DNA of 36,919 nt. It comes from Rhodoferax sp. (GTDB lineage: Bacteria > Pseudomonadota > Gammaproteobacteria > Burkholderiales > Burkholderiaceae_C). The position numbers and the translations under genes were made by a program. Each line of letters opens with the position of its first letter. Within the stretch, counting starts at the first letter, position 1. The DNA is taken from assembly GCF_030697375.1 (NCBI RefSeq), contig NZ_JAUYQD010000072.1:1-36919 (forward strand), in the 5' to 3' direction. Shown piece by piece: positions 7,684 to 14,401 of the stretch. The notes beneath the pieces were generated by a model, which was given only the letters and a program-made list of their open reading frames with translations, was not told the origin of the DNA and ran no database searches.

Positions 7684-8583
7684 ATGAGCCCACCGCCCCC
7701 CCACGGATTTGACTGGAGCCTGGTGCGCTCCTTCCTCGCCGCGCTGGACCAGGGCAGCCTGCTCGGTGCCGCACGCGTGCTGCGCATGAGCCAGCCCACC
7801 GTGGGTCGGCACATTGCCGAACTGGAAAGCCAACTCGGCGTGCTGTTGTTTGAACGCACCGGGCGCGGACTGGCCCCCACAGCCACCGCGCTGCAACTGG
7901 CCGACGCGGCGCGCGGCATGGAAGCAGGCGCCTTGCAACTGGCGCGCACCCTCGCCGGTACGCAAACCCAAACCACCGGCACGGTGCGCATCACCGCCAG
8001 TGTGCCGGTGGCAGTGCAGCTGATGCCACCCCTGCTGGCCCGCATGCGCCAGGCCCTGCCCGATATCCAAGTGGAACTGGTGTCGAGCAACCAGATCAGC
8101 AATCTGCTGCGCCGCGAGGCGGACATTGCGGTGCGCCTGGTGCGCCCGGACCAGTCCACCCTGGTGGCCCAAAAAATTGGCGATGTGGGCCTGGGCGCCT
8201 ATGCGCACCGCAGCTACCTGGCGCGCCGGGGCGCGGTGCGCACCCCGGCCGATATGCTGCAGCACGCGCTGATTGGCAGCGACACGGACACCACCATCCT
8301 CCAGGGGTTTCAGGCCATGGGTTTCGCGGTCACGCGTGAATCGTTTGCCCTGCGCAGCGATGATTTCATCGTGCAGTGGCGGGCCGTGCAGGCGGGCTTG
8401 GGTATCGGGTTTTGCGCCAATTACATGACCTACAGCGATCCCGATGTGGTGCCGGTGATACCGGAACAAATCCAGATTCCGCCCCTGCCCATGTGGCTGG
8501 CGGTGCACCGGGAAATTCGCACCAACCCGCGCATCCGCGCGGTGTTTGATTTTTTAGCCGACGCCCTGCCCCACCTCATTTGA
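7684..8583 (+). CDS. LysR-family transcriptional regulator
   Basis: This is a 299-residue LysR-type regulator. The N-terminal winged helix is at about residues 8-68 (FLAALDQGSLLGAARVLRMSQ, PTVGRHIAELESQLGVLLFERTGRG). The effector-binding domain follows from about 95, containing VRITASVPVAVQLMPPLL and EADIAVRLVRPDQSTLVAQKIG. The open frame extends far upstream, but the ATG at 7684 puts the DNA-binding helix at the normal distance from the N-terminus. It diverges from the epimerase gene and probably regulates it through the inverted repeat between them. The inducer is unknown. The last codons and the stop lie in a hairpin (8570-8589) shared with the converging chemoreceptor gene. Confidence 0.92.
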   Translation: MSPPPPHGFDWSLVRSFLAALDQGSLLGAARVLRMSQPTVGRHIAELESQLGVLLFERTGRGLAPTATALQLADAARGMEAGALQLARTLAGTQTQTTGTVRITASVPVAVQLMPPLLARMRQALPDIQVELVSSNQISNLLRREADIAVRLVRPDQSTLVAQKIGDVGLGAYAHRSYLARRGAVRTPADMLQHALIGSDTDTTILQGFQAMGFAVTRESFALRSDDFIVQWRAVQAGLGIGFCANYMTYSDPDVVPVIPEQIQIPPLPMWLAVHREIRTNPRIRAVFDFLADALPHLI

Positions 8584-8589
8584 GGTGGG
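8570..8589. terminator. Hairpin between converging LysR and chemoreceptor genes
   Basis: CCCACCTCA at 8570-8578 pairs exactly with TGAGGTGGG at 8581-8589 across a two-base centre. In practice this is a 7-8 bp stem with a small loop. It covers the stop codon of the LysR gene and lies eight bases from the stop of the converging chemoreceptor gene. It is well placed for a bidirectional terminator, but there is no T-run on either side, so the call is tentative. Confidence 0.4.
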
Positions 8590-8597
8590 TAGGCCGC

Positions 8598-10406
8598 TCA
8601 GAAAGTTTCCCAATCGTCGTCCCCACCGGCGGGGGTGGCCTTGGCAGTGACTTTGGCTGCCGGCTTGGCCAACTGCGCAGGCGCCGCCATGGGCGATGTA
8701 GCCGGTGCGGGCGCTTTGGGTTTGGCGGAGGCGGACGCGCGGGCCGCAGCCCCCTTGGATGTCCCGGTGGCCCGGCGCTCAGTGCCCGCGAAGGGTGTGC
8801 TTTTGGGGATACTCGAACGCACCGGCGCCCTGGACGCGGTCACCGCATGGAAACTACTTCCCAGATTGAACACCGCCACCGTCTGCACCAGCTCCTGGGC
8901 CTGGGATTTGAGGCTGCTGGCCGCAGCGGCCATTTCTTCCACCAGCGCCGCGTTTTGCTGGGTGGTCTGGTCCATTTGGGTGATGGCCTCCCCCACCTGC
9001 GAAACACCCATGGACTGCTCGTTGCTGGCCGCACTGATTTCGCCCATGATGTCGGTCACCCGGCGGATGGAGCTGACCACTTCGGTCATGGTGACGCCCG
9101 CCTGGTCGACCAGAATGGTGCCGTGCTCCACCCGCTCCACGCTGGCATTGATCAGGCTCTTGATCTCTTTGGCCGCGTCGGCCGACCGGCTGGCCAGGGA
9201 ACGCACCTCCGAGGCCACCACCGCAAAGCCCCGGCCCTGCTCACCGGCACGGGCGGCTTCCACCGCAGCGTTCAAGGCCAGGATGTTGGTCTGGAAGGCG
9301 ATGCCGTCGATCACACCGATGATGTCGGAGATCTTGCGCGAGGACGCATTGATGTCTTTCATGGTCTCGACCACCTGGCCCACCACTTCACCGCCCTTGA
9401 CGGCCACCGTGGAGGCGCTCATGGCCAACTGGTTGGCTTGGCGGGCGCTGTCGGCGTTTTGTTTGACGGTGGCGCCCAGCTCTTCCATGCTGGCGGCGGT
9501 TTCTTCCAGCGCGCTGGCCTGCTGCTCGGTGCGGGCGCTCAGGTCATGGTTGCCCTGGGCAATCTCGGCGCTGGCCGTGGCCACCCCTTCGGAGCCCTGG
9601 CGCACCCCCGCCACGACGGCCGCCAGACTGGTGCGCATGGTTTCCATGGCGTGCAGCAGTTGGGCGGGTTCGTCGGTGCCCTGCACTGTCAACGCGTTCG
9701 CCAAATTACCTTGGGCAAAGCCCTTGGCGGCGTCCACCGCAAAAGCAATCGGCTTGGTGATCTGGCGTGTAATCCACAGGCCCAGGCCGACCGCCAGGCC
9801 CATGGACAGGAGCACCATTACCACCACGCCAGTGCGCGATCCGGTGTAGGTGGACTGGGCGCTGGCGCGGGCCAGGTCCACACCTTTCATGTTCAGCACC
9901 ATCATGGCGTCCATGGATTTGAACAAGGCTTTGAACGCCGACTGGGACTCCCCATTCAGGTAGGCAGTGCTGGCTTGCGCTTCGGCGGGTCCGACATTGG
10001 ACAAGGCCAGCAGCTTGGTATTGGCGTCGTAGTAGCGGGCCAAGTTTTTGACATAAGTGTCCCAAGCCTCCTTTTCAGGCCCGTTGTCGAGCAAGGCCTC
10101 AAACTTGCCGCCCACGTCCGCCAGCTTTTTCTTGGCGGCGATGATGCGGTCTTCTTCCGGGCTTTTTTCTTCTGCCAGCACCGCCATCACATGTTGCAAT
10201 TCGGCCCGGCGATAGGCGTTGAGCTGGCCCTGCAGCTCGCTCAGGTATTCAATACTGGGCAGCCAATGGCCAGCCATGTCTTCGGTATTGGCGTTGATTC
10301 TGGACAGTTGCAGCAAAGCAAATCCGCCTGCGACGGCAGTGACGACCACCAAAACCAGAAAAATGATGCCCAGCTTGACGCTGATTTTGAAATTGGAAAA
10401 ATTCAT
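8598..10406 (-). CDS. Methyl-accepting chemotaxis protein with CheR-docking tail
   Basis: This is an inner-membrane chemoreceptor of 602 residues. TM1 is at about residues 10-32. A periplasmic four-helix-bundle-type sensor domain follows (TEDMAGHWLPSIEYLSEL, RRAELQHVMAVLAEE), then TM2 at about 193-213 and a HAMP domain (TRQITKPIAFAVDAAKGFAQG). The signalling tip is canonical: GVIDGIAFQTNILALNAAVE and AARAGEQGRGFAVVASEVRS. After an Ala/Pro-rich linker of about 70 residues the protein ends DDDWETF. This is a close variant of the NWETF pentapeptide that tethers the methyltransferase CheR and the methylesterase CheB. The start at 10406 has GGGGA upstream and avoids an extra tail before TM1. The ligand is unknown. 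Confidence 0.93.
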   Translation of the reverse strand: MNFSNFKISVKLGIIFLVLVVVTAVAGGFALLQLSRINANTEDMAGHWLPSIEYLSELQGQLNAYRRAELQHVMAVLAEEKSPEEDRIIAAKKKLADVGGKFEALLDNGPEKEAWDTYVKNLARYYDANTKLLALSNVGPAEAQASTAYLNGESQSAFKALFKSMDAMMVLNMKGVDLARASAQSTYTGSRTGVVVMVLLSMGLAVGLGLWITRQITKPIAFAVDAAKGFAQGNLANALTVQGTDEPAQLLHAMETMRTSLAAVVAGVRQGSEGVATASAEIAQGNHDLSARTEQQASALEETAASMEELGATVKQNADSARQANQLAMSASTVAVKGGEVVGQVVETMKDINASSRKISDIIGVIDGIAFQTNILALNAAVEAARAGEQGRGFAVVASEVRSLASRSADAAKEIKSLINASVERVEHGTILVDQAGVTMTEVVSSIRRVTDIMGEISAASNEQSMGVSQVGEAITQMDQTTQQNAALVEEMAAAASSLKSQAQELVQTVAVFNLGSSFHAVTASRAPVRSSIPKSTPFAGTERRATGTSKGAAARASASAKPKAPAPATSPMAAPAQLAKPAAKVTAKATPAGGDDDWETF

Positions 10407-10479
10407 GCTGTTCGTCCCCAAACTGGCTGGCGCTGCGCCGTTATTTGCCGATATGTCCACCCCCTGGTCAGGCCTAGGC

Positions 10480-10507
10480 CGGATGGTGGCAACACGCGCC
10501 CCATCCG
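10480..10507. repeat. 7-bp inverted repeat upstream of the chemoreceptor gene
   Basis: CGGATGG at 10480-10486 is matched by CCATCCG at 10501-10507 across 14 bases. It lies 74-101 bases before the chemoreceptor start in the 193-bp intergenic region. It may be a leader hairpin or a binding site. The arms are short, so chance cannot be excluded. No clear flagellar-type promoter was found here. Confidence 0.25.
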
Positions 10508-10599
10508 ATGTTTTTCTTCTAGGAGGATGATGCCACTAATCAGGCCCCGATTGACCGCCGCCGGTCACCCGAAGCACAGACCAAGGGTTTTCGATGACG

Positions 10600-11418
10600 T
10601 CAAGCCCCGTGGCATTTTTTGTATTTTTTGCCACTGCCGCAGGGACACAGGTCATTGCGACCGGGCGTGGCTTCCTTGCGCAGGGTTTCCACCCGCGGGC
10701 CGATGCTGCGCCAGATCTCGCGCAGGTCGTACACCGCCCACACGGCATCCACAAAAGTGTTCAGGCGGGCCAGGCTCATGGTGGGGGGTGCGTCGTCGCT
10801 GAAGGGGGACATTTCGGGCTCGCCCTCGTCGTCTTCGGTCAGGGCGACCACGGCTTGCAAGGCGGCATCGAGCCACTTGGCCGCGTCTTTGTCCCGCGGT
10901 GCGGTCCATTCTTCGGGCCAGCTTTCCACCGCGAACATGAAGCCCAGAGCCCACACCTGGGCAAAAGCGGGGACCGGGTCATCGGCCATGGCGGCGCGCT
11001 CTTCTTCGGACAAAGTGGCAATCGCGCCGCGCACGTCCATCACCTCGGGTTGGTAGGCGGCTTCGTCGTCCAGTGCCTTGATTTCGGTGTCCAGCGCCGT
11101 GACCACTTCGCTCCAGCGTTTGTCCCAGAGCTGCATGAAACGTTCGCGCTGGGCGGCATCGGCAAAGGAGCCTTCACTGGGCCCGTCTTCGCTCACATCC
11201 AGCAGCACGTCGATGTATTCGGAAGCGGGAATCGGACGGCGGCAGCACACCAGCGCCGCCATAAATCCCTCGCAAAATTCCCACTGTGGCGTTTCGTCAA
11301 AGCGGGTGCGCATCTCGTCCAGAATGGCGTCAATTTCATCGAACTCCTCGGGACTCATTTCGTGCGAAGCAAGTGGCTCTGAAACGTCAGCAGCGGGTGG
11401 AGTGGAGTCTTGGGTCAT
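10600..11418 (-). CDS. YecA/UPF0149 family protein with C-terminal SEC-C zinc motif
   Basis: A 272-residue cytosolic protein. Residues about 22-190 form the all-helical UPF0149/YecA domain (MSPEEFDEIDAILDEMR, QWEFCEGFMAALVCC). The C-terminus ends with the SEC-C zinc-binding motif, RNDLCPCGSGKKYKKCHGA, with the C-x-C-x8-C-H ligand set complete. SEC-C tails occur on SecA and on several uncharacterised proteins. In YecA they bind metal and help association with SecB or SecA, but a specific role here is not shown by the sequence. It stands alone: the next gene upstream diverges and the chemoreceptor downstream is 193 bases away. The start ATG at 11418 is the only good one. Confidence 0.88.
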   Translation of the reverse strand: MTQDSTPPAADVSEPLASHEMSPEEFDEIDAILDEMRTRFDETPQWEFCEGFMAALVCCRRPIPASEYIDVLLDVSEDGPSEGSFADAAQRERFMQLWDKRWSEVVTALDTEIKALDDEAAYQPEVMDVRGAIATLSEEERAAMADDPVPAFAQVWALGFMFAVESWPEEWTAPRDKDAAKWLDAALQAVVALTEDDEGEPEMSPFSDDAPPTMSLARLNTFVDAVWAVYDLREIWRSIGPRVETLRKEATPGRNDLCPCGSGKKYKKCHGA

Positions 11419-11502
11419 GGGCTGGGCCTGGTAAAAATGGGGAATACCCGTATTTTGCCGTGTCCGGCGTTCCGGGCGGCAGTTTTACCGCGCGCCCGGC
11501 TC

Positions 11503-11541
11503 TTGTATTTTGCGGTGGTCCGAACATAATGAACCACCGCA
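11503..11541 (+). promoter_or_regulatory. Candidate promoter overlapped by an inverted repeat, upstream of the exported-protein locus
   Basis: TTGTAT at 11503-11508 and CATAAT at 11525-11530 are 16 bases apart and could be the -35 and -10 boxes of a housekeeping promoter for the gene at 11578. The -10 box lies exactly in the centre of an inverted repeat, TGCGGTGGT at 11511-11519 and ACCACCGCA at 11533-11541. A dimeric regulator bound there would cover the promoter, so repression is the simplest reading. Alternatively the right arm could belong to a 5'-UTR hairpin. This is an inference from spacing only. Confidence 0.4.
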
Positions 11542-11577
11542 TACGGCTCCCCCAGAAGTCCAACCGAGGGCAACACC

Positions 11578-12861
11578 ATGGCCAGGATTGTCGAACACCG
11601 GCGTCAAGACCTTCACGGCGACAACGCAGGGCTGCAAGCCCTGCGGCGCCTTGTCTCCCTGGGCCTTTTTTGTGTGCTGAGCGCGGTGAGCGCCTCCAGT
11701 GGGGCGCTGGGTCTGGGTGCCTACCGTTGTGCCAGCTTCAACGCAGGCGGCGCCGGTGGGCGCTGCACCTCTGCACCCCCGATCGAGCTCCGGGCCGATG
11801 GCTCGTATACCGAGTCGTCCACCACGGGGCGCTACACGGTCAGGGATGGTCAGATCATCTTTTCAGAATCCACGGTTCGCGGTCCCGGGGAACTCATCGA
11901 CGACAACGCCTTCCGCTTTCAGTACACGTACAAGGGTTTGGCGCATACCTCCACTTACCGGTGTTTTGGCTGCAGTGGCGCGGCAGCGTCGGCGCCCGCC
12001 CAACAGGCCAAGGGCACAGCGTCGATGCGGGTGGGGGTGACGCTGCACATCGAATTCTCTGAAGCGGTGGCGGGAGCCACCAGTTTCGCCATTGTTCCGC
12101 GTGAATTGGCATCCCAGTTCCGGCACCACGCGGCACTGCCCGCAGGGGCGGTGAGTGGACTGGTGATCGATGTCTCGCAGTCGGAGGTGCGGCTGGCGAC
12201 CAACCGCAACAACCAGCTTGTGGTGGGGCAGCCCTATGTGGTGTTCCTGGTCTATCCGGCAGAGACGGTGGCGGTGGCGGCGTTCCATCTGCCAGCGGTG
12301 AAATCCGACTTTGAGGGGCGACTCAAGGGAGGCATCTACCGCAGCGGTCTGCCGCTGGCATCCTATTCAACTCCCCCCTCCGTCAATGACCCGCCGCCCC
12401 TGGCAATAGGTGGTGGCATGGAATCGGGTCCGGGCGCGGACTACCCTCCCGCAATAGAGTCCGTACTGGAGTCGCCCTACCCACCGCCTGGTGCACCACC
12501 GCAGGGGTCGGCCACAACGGACGCACCCGCAGACCCGGCCCAGGCATTGGAAGGATTTGTGCGCGCCCTCAAGCACATCGGGGCCCTGTTTAACGCATTG
12601 GGGCAATCAGGACAAGCAGCACCGGTGGGCGCCGCCCCCCTCCCCGGCAGCTATCCCGCCCCCAGCGACTATCCTGCCCCCGCACTCAGCGGTTATCCAC
12701 CACCATCCGCCTACCCAGCGCCCCCCTCCGAAGCGCCCAGCGGCTATCCCCCTGCGCCCGCGACGGCTTTAGGCGTTTATCCAAGCGCACCCAGCGCTGT
12801 ATCCGCCCCCAAGTGCAACCCGAATATCCCCAAGTACACCCAACCGGGATGTGCGGAGTAA
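11578..12861 (+). CDS. Exported protein of unknown function with Tyr/Pro-rich tail (427 aa)
   Basis: I do not recognise this protein. GAGGG lies nine bases before the ATG. An unusually long N-region of about 25 residues precedes a hydrophobic stretch (VSLGLFCVLSAVSASSGALG, about 26-45), so it is probably exported with cleavage near residue 43. Residues about 48-135 look like a small beta domain with paired cysteines (YRCASFNAGGAGGRC near the start, TYRCFGC at the end). A second beta-rich segment follows at about 143-245 (RVGVTLHIEFSEAV, LVIDVSQSEVRLATN). From about 263 the chain is low-complexity, rich in Pro, Ser and Ala, with six or more YPxP-type repeats (SYPAP, DYPAP, GYPPP, AYPAP), and ends KYTQPGCAE. 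The next gene starts 33 bases later and is probably co-transcribed. Confidence 0.75.
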   Translation: MARIVEHRRQDLHGDNAGLQALRRLVSLGLFCVLSAVSASSGALGLGAYRCASFNAGGAGGRCTSAPPIELRADGSYTESSTTGRYTVRDGQIIFSESTVRGPGELIDDNAFRFQYTYKGLAHTSTYRCFGCSGAAASAPAQQAKGTASMRVGVTLHIEFSEAVAGATSFAIVPRELASQFRHHAALPAGAVSGLVIDVSQSEVRLATNRNNQLVVGQPYVVFLVYPAETVAVAAFHLPAVKSDFEGRLKGGIYRSGLPLASYSTPPSVNDPPPLAIGGGMESGPGADYPPAIESVLESPYPPPGAPPQGSATTDAPADPAQALEGFVRALKHIGALFNALGQSGQAAPVGAAPLPGSYPAPSDYPAPALSGYPPPSAYPAPPSEAPSGYPPAPATALGVYPSAPSAVSAPKCNPNIPKYTQPGCAE

Positions 12862-12894
12862 GCGTTCCTAGCAGGCCAAAACCAGGAGGAAACC

Positions 12895-14295
12895 ATGAAA
12901 TTTGCATTGTTAAGATGGTTTTTCGGAATGTTGTGCGCAATGGCTGCGGTGAATGCGTGGGGCGCCACCATGGCATTTTCGCCCTCCCAAGCCACACCGG
13001 GCCAGAGCGTGACGGTTGCAGGCAAGGCGTTACCCAACTCGTATATGAGCTTTTACCTATGGCAAGGCAAATGGGTCCATTTGGGGGTTGCACAGGTCAA
13101 TGCAACGGGGCAATACCAGCATGGTTTTCAGGTCCCTGCCAACCAGCGGCCTGGCGCCACCGCAGTGACGGGAGGATGCGACCGGCCTTGCGCCAACGGA
13201 TGGATGCGGGCGCAGCTGGCGGTCATCAATCCACAAAGCCCCGCTACGCCGAGCAACCTGGGCGCCCAGGCCGGCGCCAATGACCTGGTTGTGAATTCCT
13301 ATCTGGTCGCCTTTGGCCGCCGCCCCTCGCAGGGCGAACTGAACTACTGGATGTCACAACCGGCCAACGCCCCCATGCTGGCCTCCGTGGAGTCGCTGGT
13401 GGCCGCCCATCTGGGCTGGTTGAAAACCGCCCCGGCGGAACAGCGCGAAACCGCACGGCGTGCGCTGGGCGAAGCCTTCAGGGGCGCCACCTGGTGGGAT
13501 CAAGAGGCGCTCATCAAAAATGCCGTGGTGGACATGATGGCGGGGCGTGAAGGCGGCGGCTACCGGGGGCTGCTGGCCTACCTGCGCCAGCCCGAGGTCA
13601 ATCGGTACTACGCCAACCTGGCAGGCAATGTGGCGGATGCACAGCGCGCGCAGCAGGAGGCGCTGCATGCGCAGCAGGAGGCGCAAAGAAGGGCTGAGGC
13701 TGAAAGGGCACGGGCCACCTGGGCCGCAAAATTCCTCAACAAAAGAGGCAAACCCGAGCGTTGTTTTGGTGGCATCGGACCAGGTTGCGACGGTGCGCCG
13801 TTGGCCGGTACCCAGGCCCAGTCCAACGGGACCACCAAGGCCTATGTCGCGGTGGGGTCCATCCTGCATGACAACTGCTGCGTGCGCAATCCAGACGGAT
13901 TTATGTGTGGAGGCAACCAAAACAATATCGCCGATCCGGGGCAGCTCGTGGGCATGAACGATAGCCTGGCCTGTGCCAAAGAGTGGCGCAAGGCGGTCTA
14001 CAACACGCGGGATGGAAGAAAGTGGACGTTCGACTTTGGCCCCTATGCGGATACCGACCTCAGCGAGCGTTATGGCGATGACATCACACCGACCTCTGGC
14101 AGGCAAACACGCATGGCCGATGGTGCCGGCAGGTTCAACTACATCTACAACGGAGGTGAGACACCGTCGTCCCGCAGACTGTGTGCGCCCACCGGCACCA
14201 ACCTGGACAAGGACGACATCCAGTTTTGCTGCTCAGGCCAGTTCTCCGGCACATGGGGCGCCCTTGGCGTCGGCGACTGGGGGGCGTGCCGCTAA
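12895..14295 (+). CDS. Secreted multidomain protein of unknown function with Cys-rich C-terminus (466 aa)
   Basis: Not recognised as a whole. A strong AGGAGG site precedes the ATG. Residues 1-23 are a classical signal peptide ending NAWGA. Residues 24-110 resemble an Ig-like/IPT beta-sandwich (FSPSQATPGQSVTVAGKALP) with a CDRPC pair near 95-99. Residues about 128-185 (NSYLVAFGRRPSQGELNYWM) resemble the DUF4214-type module seen in exported proteins. An Ala/Gln/Glu-rich coiled coil covers about 245-280. The C-terminal part, from about 288, has ten cysteines, including HDNCCVRNPDGFMCGG and QFCCSG, and is probably disulfide-bonded. The HDxCC pattern recalls secreted phospholipase A2 in a loose way only. 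It follows the 427-residue exported protein and converges on the group II intron. Confidence 0.75.
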   Translation: MKFALLRWFFGMLCAMAAVNAWGATMAFSPSQATPGQSVTVAGKALPNSYMSFYLWQGKWVHLGVAQVNATGQYQHGFQVPANQRPGATAVTGGCDRPCANGWMRAQLAVINPQSPATPSNLGAQAGANDLVVNSYLVAFGRRPSQGELNYWMSQPANAPMLASVESLVAAHLGWLKTAPAEQRETARRALGEAFRGATWWDQEALIKNAVVDMMAGREGGGYRGLLAYLRQPEVNRYYANLAGNVADAQRAQQEALHAQQEAQRRAEAERARATWAAKFLNKRGKPERCFGGIGPGCDGAPLAGTQAQSNGTTKAYVAVGSILHDNCCVRNPDGFMCGGNQNNIADPGQLVGMNDSLACAKEWRKAVYNTRDGRKWTFDFGPYADTDLSERYGDDITPTSGRQTRMADGAGRFNYIYNGGETPSSRRLCAPTGTNLDKDDIQFCCSGQFSGTWGALGVGDWGACR

Positions 14296-14363
14296 GCAAA
14301 CAAAACATCCGCTATCTAATTGAGTTGCGGTAGGAACAAAGGTTACCCCCTGCCCCCCGCGCA

Positions 14364-14396
14364 GATCCGTACGTGCAGTATTCCCGCATACGGCTC
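14364..14396 (-). ncRNA. Group II intron domain V catalytic hairpin
   Basis: On the minus strand the sequence GAGCCGTATGCGGGAATA, followed by CTGCACGTACGGATC, folds as GAGCCGTATGCGG against its 3' arm GCACGTACGGATC with a small terminal loop and bulge. This is the usual 33-34 nt bacterial domain V, with the catalytic AGC-type triad in the first stem. It begins only six bases after the stop codon of the intron reverse transcriptase. A domain VI-like stem containing GGGGGTAACC follows towards the 3' splice site. Confidence 0.85.
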
Positions 14397-14401
14397 CTGC
14401 C

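Noticed and set aside
8580..10802. Plus-strand 740-codon open frame opposite the chemoreceptor
   Set aside because: Gly/His-rich composition typical of antisense frames in GC-rich DNA. The minus-strand frame has all chemoreceptor motifs.
11537..11550. A 14-base identity (CCGCATACGGCTCC) with the intron domain V at 14384-14397, suggesting a second intron remnant
   Set aside because: The match stops exactly at 14 bases, the other half of domain V is missing, and a few 14-base matches are expected by chance in 37 kb.
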